NCBI GenBank assembly: GCA_963975155.1
Contig: CAXBFG010000012.1
Coordinates: 1-47,702, forward strand
Direction of reading: 5' to 3'
DNA from: UBA5109 sp963975155
GTDB lineage: Bacteria > Pseudomonadota > Gammaproteobacteria > Pseudomonadales > Pseudohongiellaceae
Length of the DNA: 47,702 nt
In this document: piece by piece, positions 24,443 through 34,348 of the stretch
Layout: each line of letters starts with the position of its first letter
How positions within the stretch are numbered: position 1 is the first letter of the stretch
Position numbers and translations under genes: made by a program
Notes under the pieces: model-generated
What the model was told of the DNA's origin: nothing
The model's database searches: none
The model's input: the letters and a program-made list of their open reading frames with translations, nothing else

Positions 24443-25297
24443 ATGCCAACACTATTGCTCAGTAAGGCAAAAGATATCGAAGGTTTTCCTGTGACCCGCA
24501 TCCTGCCGCAGGCTAAAAAGCGGATGGTGGGCCCTTTTATATTTATAGACCATATGGGCCCCGTCGAATTTGAAGCTAATGAAGGCCTTGATGTTAAAGC
24601 TCACCCTCACATCGGGCTGGCAACCCTGACCTATATGCTGCATGGCAATCTTCTGCATCAGGACAGTCTGGGTACCAAAATCGAGATAGTCCCCGGCGAT
24701 GTTAATTTAATGACTGCCGGCAAAGGCATAGTCCATTCTGAACGTGAACCTATAGCTGACAGAAGCCATGCGCGCCGTCTGGAAGGTATTCAGTGCTGGC
24801 TGGCTCTGCCGGAAACAACTGCAAATATGGACCCTGCCTTCGAACATATTAAACATTCGGCTCTGCCCCAATATCATCAGTTGGATGGCATAAACATGCA
24901 TCTAATCGCAGGCAGTGCTTTTAATTTACATTCACCGCTCAGCAACTTTTCAACTATGTTTCTGCTTGATGTGGTGGCCGCGACAGGCAGCCGTATTCTG
25001 CGCCCCAATCCCGAACAGGAGTGTCTGCTTTACTTACTGGAAGGCAGCCTTGAAATTGATCAGCACATATTTCAGGCCGGCCAGGCTGTTCTGCTGGGAC
25101 AGGAAGACAGCATGCTGGCTCTTAACAAAGTAAGATGCCTTTTACTCGGCGGCGAGGCCTGGGAAAAAATTCCGTACATAGACTGGAACTTTGTGTCTTT
25201 TTCACAAACTACAATTGCACAGGCAAAACAGGACTGGCAGGAGCAGCGCATGCCGAAAATTCCTGGTGACAGTGACGAATTTATACCTTATCCATAA
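24443..25297 (+). CDS. pirin family protein
   Basis: 284 residues. Cupin fold with both pirin halves. The metal-binding residues are visible in GPFIFIDHMGP, KAHPHIGLATLTYML (HxH) and DVNLMTAGKGIVHSERE. Bacterial pirins have been reported as quercetin dioxygenases or as regulators; which applies here cannot be told. ATG 24443 lies 2 bases after the lpxH stop, so it is translated from the same message as ppiB-lpxH and the antiporter gene that follows. Confidence 0.92.
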   Translation: MPTLLLSKAKDIEGFPVTRILPQAKKRMVGPFIFIDHMGPVEFEANEGLDVKAHPHIGLATLTYMLHGNLLHQDSLGTKIEIVPGDVNLMTAGKGIVHSEREPIADRSHARRLEGIQCWLALPETTANMDPAFEHIKHSALPQYHQLDGINMHLIAGSAFNLHSPLSNFSTMFLLDVVAATGSRILRPNPEQECLLYLLEGSLEIDQHIFQAGQAVLLGQEDSMLALNKVRCLLLGGEAWEKIPYIDWNFVSFSQTTIAQAKQDWQEQRMPKIPGDSDEFIPYP

Positions 25298-25315
25298 GCA
25301 AAACGCGGACACATC

Positions 25316-27118
25316 ATGTTAGTGAGTTCTATAATTTATCTCTTCGCCGCAGTTCTTTCAGTGCCTGTAGCCAAAAAGCTGGGACTGGGGTCTGTGCTGG
25401 GCTATCTGCTTGCAGGCATTCTTATTGGACCCTTCGTATTTGCACTGGTTGGCGATCAAACCGAGGTCATGCATTTTGCCGAATACGGCATCATCATGAT
25501 GCTGTTCCTGATAGGCCTGGAACTGGAGCCTCGCCGACTTTGGCAAATGCGGAAGGCTATTCTGGGGCTTGGAGGCCTGCAGGTGCTGATTTCAAGCCTG
25601 TTCATCTGGGCCTTACTGATGGCGATAAGTGATTTAGCCTGGCAAAGCAGTCTGGCAATTGGACTTGCCCTGGCCCTCTCCTCCACAGCCATAGTATTGC
25701 AATCACTGAACGAAAAAGGCCTCATGAAAACCCAGGCCGGTAACAATATTTTTTCAGTACTTTTATTTCAGGATATTGCGGTAATTCCGATCCTGTCGGT
25801 TTTCCCATTGCTGGCAGTAAGTTCTATTGCAGCCCAAAGTGATACTGGCATAGACAGCCTTATTACGGGACTCCCCGCCTGGTTACAGCTATTACTGACA
25901 CTGTCCACGATTGCAGGCATACTTGTCGCCAGTCGTTTCCTGTCATCACCTATTTTTCGCTTTATCGCCAACACCCAGCTCAGAGAAATATTCACTGCGG
26001 TTACCCTATTAATTGTACTTGCGATTGCCGGTTTAATGACTTTTATTGGCCTGTCACCTGCACTAGGAGCTTTTTTGGCCGGTGTCGTTCTCGCTGATAA
26101 TGAGTTTCGTCATCAATTAGTTGCAGATATAGAGCCATTTAAGGGGCTTCTACTCGGCCTGTTTTTTATTACGATCGGGTCCAGTATTAATTTCACCCTC
26201 CTGCAGGAAAATCCACTTTTAATCCTCGGCTTCGTGCTGGCTTTATTCCTGCTGAAGTTCCTGGTTCTGTTTATGCTCGCAGTAATTTTTAATTTCTCCA
26301 GACAACAGGGTTTATTATTCAGTCTTGCACTTGCTCAGGGCGGCGAATTCGCCTTTGTTCTGGTTACCAGTGCCAACCAGTATGCCGTGTTCGATGAGGT
26401 AACCGGAGCCACGGTAACGCTGGTGGTCGCCCTGTCTATGTTATTAGCGCCTCTGCTTTTTGTTATCTATGAGAGCTTTATCAGCCGTAGCTCTCAGAAT
26501 ACCCAGACTCAGGAAGATACTGATATACAACCCAGTTCTCAGGTGATCATTGCCGGTTATGGTCGCTTCGGACAAATTGTCGGGCGTCTGCTGAGTGTGC
26601 AGGGTTTTCAACTGACCTTGCTTGATCACAGTCCCGGACAGGTTGACCTGGTCAGACGTTTTGGCACCACTGTTTTTTATGGTGATGCTGCCAGGACCGA
26701 ATTATTAGCTGCTGCTGGTGCTGAAAAGGCCAAGGTGCTGATCGTAACCGTCAGTGATGCAAGCAAATCTTTGGAAATCATCGATAATGCCAAACTACAC
26801 TTCCCGCATTTGAAGATACTGGCTAAGGCCATTGATCGCCGCCACGCCTACCAGTTGATGAAACGGGACATAGAAGCGATACGCCGGGAAACCTTTGATT
26901 CGGCATTACACCTGGGAATTGAAGCCTTAAAAACCCTCGGTGTGCCTGCAGAAAAAGCGCAGCGTGCGGGCAAGCTCTTCAGCGACCATGATCATGAAGC
27001 TTTACATTTACTTTCTGAGCTATGGGGTGATGATAAAAGTTACGGGCTTGCCCTGCAGGCCGGTTTGGAGGATCTGAAACTGGTGCTCCAGAATGATAAA
27101 AATATTAAACAAAAGTAA
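25316..27118 (+). CDS. CPA2 monovalent cation:proton antiporter (KefB/KefC-like)
   Basis: 600 residues. The N-terminal 385 form a Na+/H+ exchanger domain of about 12 membrane segments, with GSVLGYLLAGILIGP near the start and ALALSSTAIVLQSLNEKGLM in the core. The C-terminal part is a TrkA-N/RCK domain beginning VIIAGYGRFGQIVGRLLSVQ, with an intact GxGxxG nucleotide site. It should exchange K+ or Na+ for H+ across the inner membrane, gated by nucleotide or glutathione adducts as in Kef. No ancillary KefF/KefG gene is adjacent. Last gene of the ppiB-lpxH-pirin run. Confidence 0.93.
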   Translation: MLVSSIIYLFAAVLSVPVAKKLGLGSVLGYLLAGILIGPFVFALVGDQTEVMHFAEYGIIMMLFLIGLELEPRRLWQMRKAILGLGGLQVLISSLFIWALLMAISDLAWQSSLAIGLALALSSTAIVLQSLNEKGLMKTQAGNNIFSVLLFQDIAVIPILSVFPLLAVSSIAAQSDTGIDSLITGLPAWLQLLLTLSTIAGILVASRFLSSPIFRFIANTQLREIFTAVTLLIVLAIAGLMTFIGLSPALGAFLAGVVLADNEFRHQLVADIEPFKGLLLGLFFITIGSSINFTLLQENPLLILGFVLALFLLKFLVLFMLAVIFNFSRQQGLLFSLALAQGGEFAFVLVTSANQYAVFDEVTGATVTLVVALSMLLAPLLFVIYESFISRSSQNTQTQEDTDIQPSSQVIIAGYGRFGQIVGRLLSVQGFQLTLLDHSPGQVDLVRRFGTTVFYGDAARTELLAAAGAEKAKVLIVTVSDASKSLEIIDNAKLHFPHLKILAKAIDRRHAYQLMKRDIEAIRRETFDSALHLGIEALKTLGVPAEKAQRAGKLFSDHDHEALHLLSELWGDDKSYGLALQAGLEDLKLVLQNDKNIKQK

Positions 27119-27207
27119 GCACTGAAAACCCTGCTGCCAAGCTTTGCACAGCTATGTTGCCAAGCCGGTTGTAGTGACCTGAATTACAAATTCACCCGGT
27201 CAGGTTC

Positions 27208-27230
27208 AGCCAGAGTGCTGCTTGGCTTTT
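27208..27230 (+). terminator. weak terminator after the antiporter gene
   Basis: AGCCA (27208-27212) pairs with TGGCT (27223-27227) and is followed by TTT. It lies between two convergent genes, where a terminator is expected. The stem is only 5 pairs; tentative. Confidence 0.3.
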
Positions 27231-27234
27231 GTCA

Positions 27235-27675
27235 TTATCTTTGAAAATAGCGTTCAAAATGAGCTTCGCTAAGTGTCTGAAGTTCTTCATTGACCAGAGC
27301 CATCACTTCGTCGACTTTCCTGTTGCGAAATTCCGGGCTCAATTCAACACCAATTTCATCGAGTGATTTAATCCGGTAGCCGTATTTCTGCAGTAATCCA
27401 TGCAGCCAGCAATAGGGCGAGAGTTCAGGAACATAAAAAAAGCGAAAATCATGCAGTACATCCTGCAATTTTGACAACGAATAGATATGAAATTTGCCCT
27501 TCAGGATTTGCTCGCTAAATAAATCTATACGACTGAAAACGGCAAGCTTCTCCTGATCTGAATAGCTGTTCCAGTTGATCACTTCAAAATTAAAACGCTT
27601 GCAGCCACGGCAAATCTTATCCCCCAGAGAGGTAGTGGAGCAGATGCCGATACATGGGGTTTTTATTTGATTCAT
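27235..27675 (-). CDS. DUF1289 domain protein
   Basis: 146 residues from ATG 27675; an ATG at 27693 adds 6 residues and neither has a good ribosome site, so the start is open. The N-terminal motif TPCIGICSTTSLGDKICRGC with the following KRFNFEVINWNSYSDQEK is DUF1289 (YdhL-like), a short Cys-rich module that probably binds zinc or iron. The remaining 90 residues exceed the usual DUF1289 length and form an extra domain (DVLHDFRFFYVPELSPYCWL). No established function. Single gene, convergent with the antiporter and divergent from acnB. Confidence 0.85.
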   Translation of the reverse strand: MNQIKTPCIGICSTTSLGDKICRGCKRFNFEVINWNSYSDQEKLAVFSRIDLFSEQILKGKFHIYSLSKLQDVLHDFRFFYVPELSPYCWLHGLLQKYGYRIKSLDEIGVELSPEFRNRKVDEVMALVNEELQTLSEAHFERYFQR

Positions 27676-27844
27676 AAGAGCTGATTCTACCATTCAACCG
27701 GCGTATTTGGTGAGTATCTAGTGTAATTCCTGAGACTATTTATATACAAAGACTCTTCAGTCCAACTAGCGAATCTAGGCGTTTTCGAGTAAGATGTGGC
27801 CTCTTTTTCAATGCCCGTCCATGATATTTCAAGAGGAAAAAGTA

Positions 27845-30439
27845 GTGTTAGAAGCCTATCGCACGCATGCCGCAGAACGTAAAGAACTTGGAGTAGTCCC
27901 CCTACCTCTGAATGCTGATCAGGTAGCAGAACTGATTGAATTGCTGAAAAATCCACCCGCCGGAGAGGAAGAGTTCATTGTTGATTTAATCTCTAACCGG
28001 GTTCCGGCAGGAGTTGATGAGGCGGCCTATGTTAAAGCCGGCTTCCTCACCGCATTGACAAAAGGTGAAGCCAAGTCTCCCTTGATCAGTAAACTTGATG
28101 CCGTCAAATTGCTTGGCACCATGCTGGGTGGTTATAACATCGCCACGCTGGTTGAATTGCTTGATGATGCTGAGCTTGGAGAGGAAGCCGCTAAGCAGCT
28201 TTCCCATACCTTGTTGATGTTCGATGCTTTTCACGATGTAGCAGAAAAAGCCAAGGCTGGTAATGCCAATGCTAAAGCGACCATGCAATCCTGGGCGGAT
28301 GCCGAATGGTTTACTTCACGCCCCAAAGTGCCAGAAGTTCTGACCATCAGCGTATATAAAGTTCCTGGCGAAACCAATACAGACGATTTGTCCCCGGCTC
28401 CGGATGCCTGGTCACGACCCGATATTCCACTACATGCCAAAGCCATGTACAAGATGCCACGGGAAGGTGTGACAAATGCCGAAGAACAGATTAATGAGCT
28501 CAAAAAGGCCGGATTTCCGGTTGCCCTGGTGGGAGATGTAGTCGGTACCGGTTCATCCAGGAAGTCCGCTACCAACTCTGTACTCTGGTATATCGGCAAT
28601 GATATTCCACATATTCCAAATAAAAGAGACGGTGGCGTCTGCATAGGCGGTCAAATTGCGCCGATATTTTTTAATACTATGGAAGATTCCGGTGCCCTGC
28701 CCATTGAATGTGATGTCAGTGGCATGGAAACCGGCGATATCATTGATATCCACCCTTATAAAGGCAAAATAACCAAACATGACAGTGACGAGCTGATATG
28801 CGAATTCACTTTAAAGACCGATATGCTGATGGACGAAGTCCAGGCCGGTGGCAGGATTCCGCTGATTGTAGGTCGTGGCCTTACTGAACGCGCCCGTACT
28901 GAATTAGGTCTGGAAGCTTCACCGGAATTTCGTCGGCCACTTTCCGATTCGGACAGTAAGGCCGGTTTTACTCTGGCACAAAAAATTGTCGGTAAGGCCT
29001 GTGGCGTTGAAGGCGTCCGCCCGAATACCTATTGTGAACCCAAAATGACAACCGTTGGCTCTCAGGATACTACCGGTCCGATGACTCGTGATGAGTTAAA
29101 AGATCTGGCCTGCCTTGGCTTTACCGCTGATCTGGTAATGCAATCCTTCTGTCATACAGCGGCCTATCCCAAGCCCGTTGATATCTCTACCCAACATACT
29201 TTACCTGATTTCATCCGCACACGTGGTGGTGTCAGTCTGCGTCCTGGAGACGGCATTATCCATAGCTGGCTCAATCGCATGTTATTGCCTGATACTGTCG
29301 GTACTGGCGGTGATTCACATACCCGTTTCCCGATTGGCATTTCCTTTCCTGCCGGTTCAGGATTAGTGGCCTTTGCCGCGGCAACCGGTGTGATGCCTCT
29401 GGATATGCCTGAATCCGTACTGGTACGCTTTAAAGGTGAGATGCAGCCTGGTATTACACTCCGTGACCTGGTGAATGCAATTCCCTATGCCGCCATACAA
29501 TCCGGTGATCTGACCATCGTTAAAAAAGGCAAAAAGAATATTTTCTCGGGTCGCATACTTGAAATTGAAGGCTTACCGGATCTGAAAGTGGAACAGGCTT
29601 TTGAGCTGTCCGATGCATCAGCAGAGCGTTCAGCGGGTGGTTGCACCATCAAGCTCAACAAAGAACCTATTATTGAGTACTTCAAATCCAACATCACCCT
29701 GTTGCGATGGATGATTTCTGAAGGCTATGGGGATCCACGTACTCTGGAACGCAGAGCAGCCGCCATGGAAGATTGGCTCGCAAATCCAGTCTTGATGGAA
29801 GCCGATGCCGATGCCGAATATCATAAAATTATTGAAATTGACCTCAATGAAATCAAGGAGCCACTGCTGGCCTGTCCGAATGACCCTGATGACGTCAAAC
29901 CCCTTAGTGAAGTTGCCGGCACCAAGATTGATGAAGTCTTTATTGGTTCCTGTATGACGAATATCGGGCACTTCCGTGCTGCCGGTAAAGTCCTCGAACA
30001 GGTCAAGGGTACCTTGCCTACTCGCTTGTGGATTTCGCCGCCGACCAAGATGGACCAGCATCAGCTGACTGAAGAAGGCATCTATGCGACCTTCGGTGCA
30101 GCGGGTGCCAGGACAGAGATGCCGGGTTGCTCCCTTTGCATGGGCAATCAGGCCAGGATCGCACCAAAATCGACAGCGATTTCAACTTCTACCCGGAATT
30201 TCCCCAACCGGCTTGGAGACGGCGCAAATGTCTATCTTGGTTCATCAGAGTTGGCAGCAGTATGTGCCGCGCTGGGTAAAATTCCGAACATGGAAGAATA
30301 TATGGCCTATATGGACAGCCTGAATACCATGTCAGGAGAAATTTACCGCTACTTGAATTTCAATGAGCTTGCTTCCTTTATGGAAGGCGCTGAAAAAGCC
30401 AAAACGATACCCTTGGTTAACGTCGAGGTAAGTGCCTGA
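27845..30439 (+). CDS. acnB: aconitate hydratase B
   Basis: 864 residues from GTG 27845 (E. coli AcnB 865). GTG is preferred over the ATGs at 27794 and 27821 because AGAGG lies 8 bases before it and the protein then starts MLEAYRTHAAERKELGV like the family. Interconverts citrate and isocitrate in the TCA cycle. Domain order is that of AcnB, with the HEAT-like domain first, then the swivel domain (DVVGTGSSRKSATNSVLWYI) and the catalytic core. [4Fe-4S] ligands: SFCHTAAYPK, FIGSCMTNIGHF and the paired Cys of PGCSLCMGNQAR. The downstream gene overlaps its stop. Confidence 0.96.
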   Translation: MLEAYRTHAAERKELGVVPLPLNADQVAELIELLKNPPAGEEEFIVDLISNRVPAGVDEAAYVKAGFLTALTKGEAKSPLISKLDAVKLLGTMLGGYNIATLVELLDDAELGEEAAKQLSHTLLMFDAFHDVAEKAKAGNANAKATMQSWADAEWFTSRPKVPEVLTISVYKVPGETNTDDLSPAPDAWSRPDIPLHAKAMYKMPREGVTNAEEQINELKKAGFPVALVGDVVGTGSSRKSATNSVLWYIGNDIPHIPNKRDGGVCIGGQIAPIFFNTMEDSGALPIECDVSGMETGDIIDIHPYKGKITKHDSDELICEFTLKTDMLMDEVQAGGRIPLIVGRGLTERARTELGLEASPEFRRPLSDSDSKAGFTLAQKIVGKACGVEGVRPNTYCEPKMTTVGSQDTTGPMTRDELKDLACLGFTADLVMQSFCHTAAYPKPVDISTQHTLPDFIRTRGGVSLRPGDGIIHSWLNRMLLPDTVGTGGDSHTRFPIGISFPAGSGLVAFAAATGVMPLDMPESVLVRFKGEMQPGITLRDLVNAIPYAAIQSGDLTIVKKGKKNIFSGRILEIEGLPDLKVEQAFELSDASAERSAGGCTIKLNKEPIIEYFKSNITLLRWMISEGYGDPRTLERRAAAMEDWLANPVLMEADADAEYHKIIEIDLNEIKEPLLACPNDPDDVKPLSEVAGTKIDEVFIGSCMTNIGHFRAAGKVLEQVKGTLPTRLWISPPTKMDQHQLTEEGIYATFGAAGARTEMPGCSLCMGNQARIAPKSTAISTSTRNFPNRLGDGANVYLGSSELAAVCAALGKIPNMEEYMAYMDSLNTMSGEIYRYLNFNELASFMEGAEKAKTIPLVNVEVSA

Positions 30440-31623
30440 TCAGCGAAAATTTTTATAGCCAGCTTCCGGCTTTTAAGGAGTTCGAAGAGTTTGTCGACCA
30501 GACTCACTATCGAAGATTGCCGGAAGACTGGACTGTATTTATAGCTGATATCAAAAACTCTACCCAGGCAATCGAACAGGGCTACTATAAAGAAGTTAAC
30601 CTGATCGGCGCTGCCAGCATCACGCTTTGTATCCAGGCACTGGATGGCACAGAATTCCCTTTTATTTTTGGTGGAGATGGCGCTTCTCTCTGCATCCCTC
30701 CGCAATATACTGCAATTGTCAGCCATGAACTGGCCAAACTGATTCGCTTTGCCAAAGATAAATTTGCCCTGAAGCTACGTATTGCAAAAATTCCAGCCAG
30801 CATAATTTACCAGAATGACAAGGAACTGCTGGTAGCGAAACTGGAAATTACTGAAGGTCGATGTATTTCACTGTTTCGCGGAGGGGGACTGGATTACGCT
30901 GATCAATTGGCCAAACAGCAGGATGCGCAATTTAAAATCAGCACGCATGACAGCAGTGTTGCAGAATTGAAAGGTTTGTCCTGTCGCTGGAGTCCGATAC
31001 CGGCCAATAAAGGCACTATTGCCAGTATGCTGGTTGTTGCAAGAGGCTCAGATGCAAATCATGTTTACCGCGACATACTCCAGCGAATCAGAACAATTAT
31101 TAACTGCAGCATCGAAGAAGCCAATCCAATCAGCCTGAGTTATGGCCAATATAAAAGCTTCTGGCAGGCACTCAAGGATGAATACCGATACCATGCAGGA
31201 CATCTTAATGGCGCATTCCTGGGACGCATCATCGATATTATTTTATCAGTACTGATTTTTCGTCATCATATTAATCCGGTATTCTTTCTTTTTAACGATA
31301 AAACCTACAGCGAATCCATTAATCAGCATAGCGATTATCGAAAATTTGATGACACACTTAGGCTTATTATTGATTGTCGGGAAAGTGAGTTCCGTTTACT
31401 ACAGGAGGAACTGGAGAGAGCCTATCTGAATGGCCATATTTATTATGGCTTGCATGCCTCGAAAAATGCCCTGATGACCTGTTTTGTGGAAAGCACACAG
31501 CAGGGAGAGCACCTGCATTTTATCGATGGCGGTGATGGCGGACTGGCTATGGCCGCCAAACAATTAAAATCGCAGCTAAAACTGCATAAAATACCAGTAA
31601 CAGCAAGTCCGACTGGCGACTAG
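30436..31623 (+). CDS. DUF3095 family protein, probable CTG start overlapping acnB
   Basis: About 395 residues if read from CTG 30436. The first conventional start, TTG 30517, would give 368 residues but cut off ENFYSQLPAFKEFEEF and the segment up to YRRLPEDW, which match the conserved N-terminus of DUF3095 proteins. Upstream of that no ATG, GTG or TTG exists in frame before a stop at about 30418. CTG 30436 has GAGG 7 bases before it (30425-30428) and overlaps the acnB TGA. The core VFIADIKNSTQAIEQGYYKE and FIFGGDGASLCIPP has the look of a nucleotidyl-cyclase-like fold. Function unknown. Co-translated with acnB in this reading. Confidence 0.8.
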   Translation: MISENFYSQLPAFKEFEEFVDQTHYRRLPEDWTVFIADIKNSTQAIEQGYYKEVNLIGAASITLCIQALDGTEFPFIFGGDGASLCIPPQYTAIVSHELAKLIRFAKDKFALKLRIAKIPASIIYQNDKELLVAKLEITEGRCISLFRGGGLDYADQLAKQQDAQFKISTHDSSVAELKGLSCRWSPIPANKGTIASMLVVARGSDANHVYRDILQRIRTIINCSIEEANPISLSYGQYKSFWQALKDEYRYHAGHLNGAFLGRIIDIILSVLIFRHHINPVFFLFNDKTYSESINQHSDYRKFDDTLRLIIDCRESEFRLLQEELERAYLNGHIYYGLHASKNALMTCFVESTQQGEHLHFIDGGDGGLAMAAKQLKSQLKLHKIPVTASPTGD

Positions 31624-31625
31624 CC

Positions 31626-31660
31626 AGCCTGAATCGACTCAGCTGTTTTCCAGGCTTTTA
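31626..31660 (+). terminator. possible terminator between DUF3095 gene and pepN
   Basis: AGCCTG (31626-31631) pairs with CAGGCT (31651-31656), followed by TTTTAG. It follows the plus-strand stop by 2 bases and extends into the end of the convergent pepN. The loop is 19 bases, so this is a weak call. Confidence 0.35.
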
Positions 31661-34323
31661 GTCACTATCTCAAAAACATCCTTGGAAAGTTTTTCAGTCT
31701 GCAGAACGCGATTCAGTTGTTGCTTCATCAGTTTCTGCCGGTGTGGCTGCTGTTTCTTCCAGTGCGTTAAAGGGCTTAGTAAACGTGAAGCAATTTGCGG
31801 ATTCAAACTGTTCAATTTGATCACATTATCAGCCAGAAATTCATATCCGGAACCCGATTCATGATGAAAGCCAACCAGGTTTTGATGACAGAAGGCCCCG
31901 ATAACCGATCTTACTTTATTCGGATTTTTAATATCAAAACATTCATGTTGAGTCAGCTTGATCACGGCCGGCAAATTATCTTTATCCGGCATGCCTGCCT
32001 GAATGCTTAGCCATTGTTCTATCACCAGAGCTTCGTGCTTCCATTTGTCATAGAAACCATTAATTGCCTTGCCTTGTAATTCTTTTGCACGAGCTCCACT
32101 ACCAGACAGTAAAGCGCGTAATGCTGCGCTCTGATCCGTCATGTTATCGGCCTGCTGATATTGAATAAAGCAGGCTTCAATGTGCTCATCACCGAGCAGG
32201 GTCAGATAATTCAGCACGGTATTTTTCAGGGAGCGTTGTGCTATATCTTCTGCTGTCACCTGATAAGGCTTATCACTCTGCATAGCCTGATAAACTGCAA
32301 ATAACTTTGCTTCCAGCCTAAATGCGATTTCCTTGCGTAAAAATTCACGTACTTCGTGGATGCCGTCAACATCAATCTCGGTTGCAAGCTCGGCAATATA
32401 GGCTTCCGATGGCAGAACCAGCAGGCGTGCCAGCATGGCTCTGTCAATTTGTTCATCATTCAGTGCTGTATCGAGTACGAGCTCCATCGCCTGAAGAATA
32501 CGCCCATCAACAATTAGCGCTTCTCCCTTCTCCCTGCATGCCATTAATTCATAAATTATTTGCAGACTTAATTGTTGTGAAGATTCCCAACGTACAAAAC
32601 CATCTGAATCATGACTCATTAAAAACATCAATTCATCACGTGTATAGGTCATCTTCATTTTCACCGGTGCAGAGAAACTTCTCAGCAAAGAAGGCACAGG
32701 TTTCTCTTTAATACCAGTGAACACAAAATCCTGTTTGGACTCACTGACCGTTAGCACCTTGCTCAAAGCAGGACCGGCTTCGTCGCCTTGCAGATGCAAT
32801 TTTATCTCCTTGCCATGTTTATCAAGCAGCGCCATCGCAAAGGGAATGTGAAAATTCTCTTTCTGACTTTGCCCCGGAGTTGGAGGACAACTTTGCTGAA
32901 TACTCAAAGTATAGGTTTGTTCTTTTTCATCAAAGACAGCCTGCACAGATAATACCGGCGTTCCGGCCTGACTATACCAGCGCCTGAACTGTGTGAGATC
33001 CATGCCACTGACCTCTTCCATTGTCGCGACAAAATCCTCTGTAGTTACTGCCATACCGTCAAATTTTTCAAAATACAGATCGGTCCCTTTGCGGAACAAT
33101 TCTGCCCCCAGTAAATTCGCAATCATACGAACAATTTCAGCGCCTTTTTCATAAATAGTGACGGTATAAAAATTTGAAATTTCCATATAGGATTCAGGCC
33201 GAACTGAATGTGCCATTGGTCCAGCATCTTCAGAGAATTGCACCGTGCGCAAGAAATTTACATCGTCAATACGTTTTACGGCCCGCGATCCTGAATCAGC
33301 TGAAAACTCTGAATCCCTGTATACCGTGAAGCCTTCCTTCAGGCTTAACTGAAACCAGTCCCGACAAGTAACCCGATTGCCTGACCAATTGTGAAAATAT
33401 TCATGAGCGACTATGGCTTCGATACGCTGAAAAGAAAAATCAGTTGATGTCTCAGGTTTCGCTAAAACACAGGAAGTGTTGAAAATATTCAGGCCTTTAT
33501 TTTCCATTGCCCCCATATTGAAATCATCGACTGCTACGATCATAAAAATATCCAGATCATATTCGCGCCCATACACTTCCTCATCCCAACTCATGGCTTT
33601 TTTCAGGGATAGCAATGCAAAGTCGCACTTATCCAGATCTTTTTCTTCTACAAAAATCTGCAGGCTGATTTCTCTTCCTGAACAAGTCGTAAAACTGTCA
33701 TTTACAGAATGTAAATTCCCGGCAACCAAAGCGAACAGATAAGAGGGTTTAAGGAAGGGATCCTGCCAACATACCCAATGTCGACCTGCTTTCTCTGGCT
33801 CTGTGCAATCACCGCTGTCGATTTTATTACCATTGGACAGTAATACCGGGTAACGAGCCTTTTCAGCTTCTATGCGTGTTGTGAAGCTGGATAGTACATC
33901 GGGCCTATCGAGGTACCAGGTAATTTTTCGAAAACCTTCCGCCTCGCATTGTGTACAAAATTTGTTACTGGATTTATATAATCCTTCAAGGCTGGTGTTC
34001 TCCTGCGGCTTGATTCTTACCTTGCTTTGTAACTCAAATGCATCCGGAACCTTATCAATGCAGAGAGTTTCGTCATCCTGCCTGAACTCCGATTTAAGCA
34101 ATATTTTGCCGTTCAGTCTTAACTCAAGTAATTCCAACTCCTTTCCGTTGAGCTGCAGAGCCGCATTAGGATTATTAGAAGACGGGTTGCGTTTTATTTT
34201 CAAACGCGCCTCCACAAAACTTTCATCTTCAAACAAACAGACATTCAGATCTGTTTCTTCTATATAAAAATCCGGCGCCTGGTAATCTTTTAAATAAATA
34301 TTTTTAGCTTGTGCTTCTTTCAT
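31639..34323 (-). CDS. pepN: aminopeptidase N
   Basis: 894 residues (E. coli 870), gammaproteobacterial PepN type (M1 family). Zinc site HEYFHNW with the downstream Glu in KEGFTVYRDSEFS; substrate N-terminus is held by GAMENKGLNIFNTS (the GAMEN motif). The C-terminal 350 residues are the helical cap domain. It removes N-terminal residues from peptides in the cytosol; no signal peptide is present. It is the last gene of a five-gene minus-strand run starting at nadK. Confidence 0.96.
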   Translation of the reverse strand: MKEAQAKNIYLKDYQAPDFYIEETDLNVCLFEDESFVEARLKIKRNPSSNNPNAALQLNGKELELLELRLNGKILLKSEFRQDDETLCIDKVPDAFELQSKVRIKPQENTSLEGLYKSSNKFCTQCEAEGFRKITWYLDRPDVLSSFTTRIEAEKARYPVLLSNGNKIDSGDCTEPEKAGRHWVCWQDPFLKPSYLFALVAGNLHSVNDSFTTCSGREISLQIFVEEKDLDKCDFALLSLKKAMSWDEEVYGREYDLDIFMIVAVDDFNMGAMENKGLNIFNTSCVLAKPETSTDFSFQRIEAIVAHEYFHNWSGNRVTCRDWFQLSLKEGFTVYRDSEFSADSGSRAVKRIDDVNFLRTVQFSEDAGPMAHSVRPESYMEISNFYTVTIYEKGAEIVRMIANLLGAELFRKGTDLYFEKFDGMAVTTEDFVATMEEVSGMDLTQFRRWYSQAGTPVLSVQAVFDEKEQTYTLSIQQSCPPTPGQSQKENFHIPFAMALLDKHGKEIKLHLQGDEAGPALSKVLTVSESKQDFVFTGIKEKPVPSLLRSFSAPVKMKMTYTRDELMFLMSHDSDGFVRWESSQQLSLQIIYELMACREKGEALIVDGRILQAMELVLDTALNDEQIDRAMLARLLVLPSEAYIAELATEIDVDGIHEVREFLRKEIAFRLEAKLFAVYQAMQSDKPYQVTAEDIAQRSLKNTVLNYLTLLGDEHIEACFIQYQQADNMTDQSAALRALLSGSGARAKELQGKAINGFYDKWKHEALVIEQWLSIQAGMPDKDNLPAVIKLTQHECFDIKNPNKVRSVIGAFCHQNLVGFHHESGSGYEFLADNVIKLNSLNPQIASRLLSPLTHWKKQQPHRQKLMKQQLNRVLQTEKLSKDVFEIVTKSLENS

Positions 34324-34348
34324 GTTTTGACTGCTTAAAGTTAGTTGT

